A stretch of 64,000 bases of DNA from Yoonia ponticola. GTDB taxonomy: Bacteria > Pseudomonadota > Alphaproteobacteria > Rhodobacterales > Rhodobacteraceae. The notes under the pieces were generated by a model. That model saw only the letters and a program-made list of their open reading frames with translations. It was not told the DNA's origin and did not search any database. A program made the translations under genes and the position numbers. Shown here piece by piece: positions 60,996 to 64,000 of this stretch (position 1 is the stretch's first letter; every line of letters starts with the position of its first letter). The stretch lies in NCBI RefSeq assembly GCF_014199395.1, contig NZ_JACIJM010000005.1:302283-366282 (forward strand). The letters run 5' to 3'.

Positions 60996-62023
60996 TACTT
61001 CAACATGCTCCACGCGAGTTGCGTATTGCGCGTCACAGCGCGGGTGAGCGTTTTGCCGACGACTTTGTCAAACTCGAACCCTGCGATTTCGCCTGATCCG
61101 GGGCGGCGTGCCCAGATGTCGGATTCGACGATCACGTGACCTTCGGGCAGGTCACGGTCTGCAACGACGGATGCGCGGGCAAAGGCGTAGACGGGGCCTT
61201 CGGCGTCGGTGCGTTGTTTGGGGTTGTGCAGGGCTGTGTGGATTTCACGGGAACGGTCGATGATGTGTCGCAATTCCGCGGGGTCCATCGAGTTGATGAT
61301 ATCGGGGCCGATGCGGTAGCGGCTGTCTGTATAGTGTCGTTCCAAGATGCAGGCACCAAGTGCGACGGATGCCAGCGCCATGTCCGGACCGATGGAGTGG
61401 TCGGAAAAGCCGACAACTGCGTTCGGGAAGGCCGCCTTGAGATCGGTCACACCTTGCAGGGACACGATTTCAGGGGGCGACGGGTAGAGGTTGGTGCATT
61501 CCAGCAGCGCGTATTCGATGCCCGCGTCTTCGAGAATTTGCACGGAGGCGCGAATGGTTTCGATGGTTTGCATGCCGGTGGACATAATGACCGGTTTGCC
61601 CTTAGCCGCGATGTGTCGGATCAGGGGCAGGTTGTCGGCCTCGCCGGACCCGATTTTGTAGGCTGGCACGTCGAGTGTTTCGAGGAAATCAGCCGCTGCC
61701 CGTGAAAACGGCGTCGAAATCCAGATCATGCCGAGTTCTTCGGTGTAGCGTTTCAGCTCTGTTTCGTCTTCGAGCGACAGGGCGCATTGTTCCATCACGT
61801 CCCAGATCGACACATCAGCATTGGGCGGGAAGATTTGTTTGGCTTCCTCGGTCATCTCGTCGCTGACGATATGGGTCTGGTGCTTGATCATCTCGCAGCC
61901 GCTGAAAGCCGCGAGGCGCACCATTTCTTTGGCAGCGGCCAGATCGCCGCCGTGGTTGATCCCGATCTCTGCAATCACGAGGGGCGGGTGCTGTGGTCCG
62001 ATTTTGCGGCCTGCGATGTCCAT
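60995..62023 (-). CDS. neuB: N-acetylneuraminate/nonulosonate synthase NeuB
   Basis: 342 residues from MDIAGRKIGPQHPPLVIAEIG. The TIM barrel is recognisable by AEIGINHGGDLAAAKEM, KHQTHIVSDEM, STPFSRAAADFLETLDVPAYKIGSGE, the FSDHSIG metal histidine and ERHYTDSR. An antifreeze-like SAF domain ends the protein (RDLPEGHVIVESDIWARRPGSGEI). It condenses ManNAc (or a diacetamido hexose) with phosphoenolpyruvate. The start is set by the barrel; upstream in-frame codons run into repeat R6. It is coupled to the GT32-like gene. Confidence 0.93.
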   Translation of the reverse strand: MDIAGRKIGPQHPPLVIAEIGINHGGDLAAAKEMVRLAAFSGCEMIKHQTHIVSDEMTEEAKQIFPPNADVSIWDVMEQCALSLEDETELKRYTEELGMIWISTPFSRAAADFLETLDVPAYKIGSGEADNLPLIRHIAAKGKPVIMSTGMQTIETIRASVQILEDAGIEYALLECTNLYPSPPEIVSLQGVTDLKAAFPNAVVGFSDHSIGPDMALASVALGACILERHYTDSRYRIGPDIINSMDPAELRHIIDRSREIHTALHNPKQRTDAEGPVYAFARASVVADRDLPEGHVIVESDIWARRPGSGEIAGFEFDKVVGKTLTRAVTRNTQLAWSMLK

Positions 62024-62080
62024 GGTGCGTCTCCGATGTTTTGTTATGATTGGTCTATGCGGTTTGCGAGGGTGGTGCAA

Positions 62081-62186
62081 TTGGGGGGCAGGCCCCACGC
62101 GCGGTATCAGCGGGGATAGCCCCCGAACGCGCCGTTTAACGGGGGCCAGCCCCCGAACCCCCGGAGTTGTTACGGCGAAATGAAGG
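62081..62186 (+). repeat. Extragenic repeat copy R6 (composite, tail type B)
   Basis: Three consecutive G-rich head units (GGGGGGCAGGCCCC, GGGGATAGCCCCC and GGGGGCCAGCCCCC) are followed by CCCCCGGAGTT and the type B tail GTTACGGCGAAATGAAG. It lies in the divergent neuB/phosphatase spacer, the only copy between two start codons. Confidence 0.75.
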
Positions 62187-62253
62187 TGTGGGCCTGTTGT
62201 TGTCTATATCGTGGCGATATAGCATCAGCGGGCTGCAAGTTGAGGACAAGACG

Positions 62254-62910
62254 ATGGCGAAACGCACTTATGAGATTGTTACGCCACAAGGTCGTGCGCG
62301 TGCGCGTCGTCAGCTTGACTGGCAGGATCACGATATACTGCGCCGTCGCTGGCATAACTTTGAGGAAGTGGCGACTGGTGTGTATCGATCAAACCAGCCC
62401 TCTGCTACGCGGTTTCAGGCCTATGCGGATTTGGGGATCAAGACGATCCTGAATTTACGCGGGCCCTTGCAGGAGCCGTTTTTCCTGTTTGAGCAAGAAG
62501 CCTGTGACGCGATTGGCCTAAAGATCGTGTCGATCGGCTTGAGCGCCCGCAAAGCGCCGCGCCAAGAGCGATTGTTAATGCTGGTTGATGCATTCGAGAC
62601 GATGGAAAAACCATTCTTGATCCATTGTAAGTCTGGAGCGGATCGCACTGGTCTTGCGTCGGCGCTTTACCTTCTACTATATAGTGACGCGGATGATGAT
62701 ACGTTGCGGGCGCAGTTGAGTTTCCGCTACCTGCATATTCGCAAGTCATCGACCGGAATACTCGACTTTTTCCTAGAGACCTATCTGGCCCGTCGCCAAC
62801 ACAGCCCGATTGGTCTGCGTGATTGGATTGTCGCAGAATATGATCGGGACCGGATGATGGCCGATTATCAAGCGATGAAGGCGAGCGAGACGTTTTGGGA
62901 AGGCTGGTAG
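62254..62910 (+). CDS. Dual-specificity/tyrosine-phosphatase-like protein
   Basis: 218 residues from MAKRTYEIV. The CX5R phosphatase loop is HCKSGADRTG with Cys125 and Arg131, preceded by GIKTILNLRGPLQEPFFLFEQEACDAIGLKIVSIGLSARKAP, which fits the DSP fold used by polysaccharide-cluster phosphatases. It may dephosphorylate a sugar-phosphate intermediate or a tyrosine kinase. It is the only plus-strand gene in the nonulosonate cluster and ends 3 bp before the convergent neuA stop. Confidence 0.85.
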   Translation: MAKRTYEIVTPQGRARARRQLDWQDHDILRRRWHNFEEVATGVYRSNQPSATRFQAYADLGIKTILNLRGPLQEPFFLFEQEACDAIGLKIVSIGLSARKAPRQERLLMLVDAFETMEKPFLIHCKSGADRTGLASALYLLLYSDADDDTLRAQLSFRYLHIRKSSTGILDFFLETYLARRQHSPIGLRDWIVAEYDRDRMMADYQAMKASETFWEGW

Positions 62911-62913
62911 GGC

Positions 62914-63621
62914 CTACCCCTTTAGGCCTTGTGCGATTTGACGCCCCATCAGGAACGCGATGATCTCCCAGTCGATGGGGCTATCCACATCAAGACCGCG
63001 CTCGTTTGGCACTTCGTAGGGGATGACCCGACCTTGGAATAGTGACGTGGCACGGCGCAGGTAATCCGTGTTCAGGATATAGACGAGCCCGACATGATCT
63101 AAGACCTTTGGGGCTTGCTGTCGCGCAACAACGCCGCCGGGCAATGGTTTTGACACATGCAGGCTGCCGCCGTCGTCGAGTTCGAGGATGTTAAAGTAGG
63201 GGTTCTTGCGGCTTTCGCAGCACGACATCACCATATCCGGTTTTTGACTGTTATATAGTGCGAGTGCGCCGTCGAGATCTTCTTGCAGGCGCAGGGGCGA
63301 GGTGCAGTCGAGATCAATGAAGGTAGACGCGGGACCTGTGATCTTTTCAACCTCTTCAAGCGCGTGCTGCCAGACGTCCCATTTACCAGCGGTATCATTG
63401 GCAAGGTGGGCAGGGCGCAGGCCAATATCGAGGCCACCGCGTTTCAGACCATGTTCATACATTTCGGGATCATCAGTAGAGACGACAACATGATCGATGT
63501 CATTTGATGCAAAGAGCTGGTCGAGCGACCAATCAATCAGCGGTTTGCCGTGCAGGTTCTTAAAGTTCTTACCTGGAACGCCCTTGCTGCCGCCGCGCGC
63601 GCCGATGTGACCGATGATCAT
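62914..63621 (-). CDS. neuA: CMP-nonulosonate (acylneuraminate) cytidylyltransferase
   Basis: 235 residues from MIIGHIGARGGSKG. The CMP-sialate synthetase loop is ARGGSKGVPGKN, followed by STDDPEMYEHGL, FIDLDCTSPLR and the long C-terminal part ending ERGLDVDSPIDWEIIAFL, usual for this family. It activates the nonulosonic acid made by NeuB to its CMP form. The start at 63621 follows the conserved loop; the upstream reading frame has no match. It has its own 380-bp upstream regulatory region. Confidence 0.92.
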   Translation of the reverse strand: MIIGHIGARGGSKGVPGKNFKNLHGKPLIDWSLDQLFASNDIDHVVVSTDDPEMYEHGLKRGGLDIGLRPAHLANDTAGKWDVWQHALEEVEKITGPASTFIDLDCTSPLRLQEDLDGALALYNSQKPDMVMSCCESRKNPYFNILELDDGGSLHVSKPLPGGVVARQQAPKVLDHVGLVYILNTDYLRRATSLFQGRVIPYEVPNERGLDVDSPIDWEIIAFLMGRQIAQGLKG

Positions 63622-63680
63622 GTCTATAGTCTCCTTTGTTATGTCCGTTTTAGCGGGGCAGGGGGCAAAACGACAGTCAG

Positions 63681-63728
63681 GATTCGGAAACGAGTCGGAA
63701 TTTTGGGCCTGCCGAGTCGGATACTCGG
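63681..63728. promoter_or_regulatory. GANTC cluster and inverted repeat upstream of neuA
   Basis: Three GANTC sites (63681 GATTC, 63692 GAGTC, 63714 GAGTC) lie within 38 bp. Two direct CGAGTCGGA copies start 22 bp apart (63691 and 63713), and CCGAGT-N5-ACTCGG (63712-63728) is an inverted repeat. They are 60-107 bp ahead of neuA. Confidence 0.5.
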
Positions 63729-63758
63729 GCGAAATTCGCAGCAACTTGTGGGTATGTC

Positions 63759-63767
63759 TGTGGATAA
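63759..63767 (-). promoter_or_regulatory. Perfect DnaA box
   Basis: TGTGGATAA, the reverse complement of TTATCCACA, lies between neuA and the end-of-window promoter. A single box with no AT-rich unwinding cluster does not make an origin. Confidence 0.5.
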
Positions 63768-63892
63768 GTCTATATGTAGCGGATCAGGCTGGTTTGCGAG
63801 TGTGCCGGGTGGGGCTGCGGGCGTTGGTATCTCAGAAAGTGCGTATTGTAAGTGACTGTTTTTATTTGATTTTTCAAGTTTATGAAGGTTTT

Positions 63893-63943
63893 TTGACTTT
63901 CTAGCAAAAAAGCACTTGCGGCCTCAGTGTACTATCCTTAGAA
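63893..63943 (+). promoter_or_regulatory. Strong promoter at the window end, possibly of a rRNA operon
   Basis: TTGCGG (63916-63921), 16-nt spacer and TTAGAA (63938-63943), preceded by an AT-rich stretch resembling an UP element and a second -35-like TTGACT at 63893. The following GC-rich leader (GGAGACGCAGACAAG...) contains no start codon in the remaining 57 bases. The layout resembles Rhodobacterales rrn promoters, but no 16S sequence is within the window. Confidence 0.45.
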
Positions 63944-64000
63944 GCCCCTTTACCGGAGACGCAGACAAGCAGACACGGTGCAGCGGACGGAACGAAGCGG

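Noticed and set aside
63759..63767. Replication origin
   Set aside because: Only one perfect DnaA box, with no box cluster and no dnaA, hemE or parAB genes nearby.

Overview
The window reads as a contiguous, gene-dense chromosomal segment of an alphaproteobacterium of the family Rhodobacteraceae (Roseobacter group, most like Loktanella/Yoonia/Octadecabacter). The support is the gene order ffh-(GNAT)-chorismate mutase-rpsP-rimM, the F0 operon atpI-B-E-F'-F with a split b/b' pair, a glcDEF glycolate oxidase operon, a deoC/ALDH16 pair, a beta-1,6-GlcNAc-transferase gene paired with a sulfotransferase gene, and an extragenic repeat family typical of Rhodobacterales. I see no prophage, insertion sequence, CRISPR array or tRNA. 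The assignment comes from protein-family recognition and gene order, not from a database search.

Layout. 0-3.5 kb: translation and secretion genes on the minus strand (rimM, rpsP, chorismate mutase, GNAT, ffh). 3.9-6.0 kb: LysR regulator, EamA exporter, ArsR regulator. 6.2-8.8 kb: F0 ATP synthase operon with a clear promoter and terminator. 8.8-11.3 kb: FCD-type GntR regulator, OmpA-like lipoprotein, Ada-like repair protein. 11.4-13.0 kb: nth and a PfkB kinase. 13.2-16.1 kb: sulfotransferase and GT14 glycosyltransferase genes (divergent), HIT protein. 16.2-21.5 kb: ABC ATPase, zinc-ribbon protein, TIGR02117 protein, polA, small heat-shock protein. 21.7-27.7 kb: trypsin-like protease, glcF-glcE-glcD, a DUF599 protein and a small exported protein. 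27.7-35.2 kb: a MoxR/DUF58/DUF4159/vWA-GATase envelope cluster with a divergent DUF1285 gene. 35.3-41.4 kb: hydroxypyruvate-isomerase-like enzyme, ECF sigma factor plus vWA membrane protein, Tat-type thioredoxin, succinate-semialdehyde dehydrogenase, and an orphan gene that may be Imm22-like. 41.8-50.0 kb: L,D-transpeptidase, then an eight-gene operon built around TelA and an AAA+ ATPase. 50.1-54.3 kb: ALDH16, deoC and an AraC regulator. 54.4-63.6 kb: rpe, then a nonulosonic-acid/LPS cluster (two Kdo-transferase-like genes, neuC, yrbL-like, GT2, GT32-like, neuB, a phosphatase, neuA). 63.6-64.0 kb: regulatory DNA ending in a strong promoter that may belong to a rRNA operon just outside the window.

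How the genes may work together. The regulator at 8.8 kb and the glc operon at 26.5 kb share a 24-bp operator-like sequence, which links them although they lie 13 kb apart. DeoC releases acetaldehyde, and the adjacent two-domain ALDH16 is a plausible next step. The nonulosonate genes form a compact surface-glycan unit.

The best candidate for an undescribed system is the TelA-AAA+ operon (42.7-50.0 kb): TelA, a classical AAA+ ATPase with a large unrecognised N-terminal region, two sizeable soluble proteins of unknown function, and four small membrane proteins ending with a DUF1523-type protein. Junctions are mostly overlapping or very tight. Also notable are a nine-copy extragenic repeat that sits mostly just after stop codons in one orientation, and a 28-bp motif of 11-bp-phased GTGCAC-type boxes that occurs at two distant loci.
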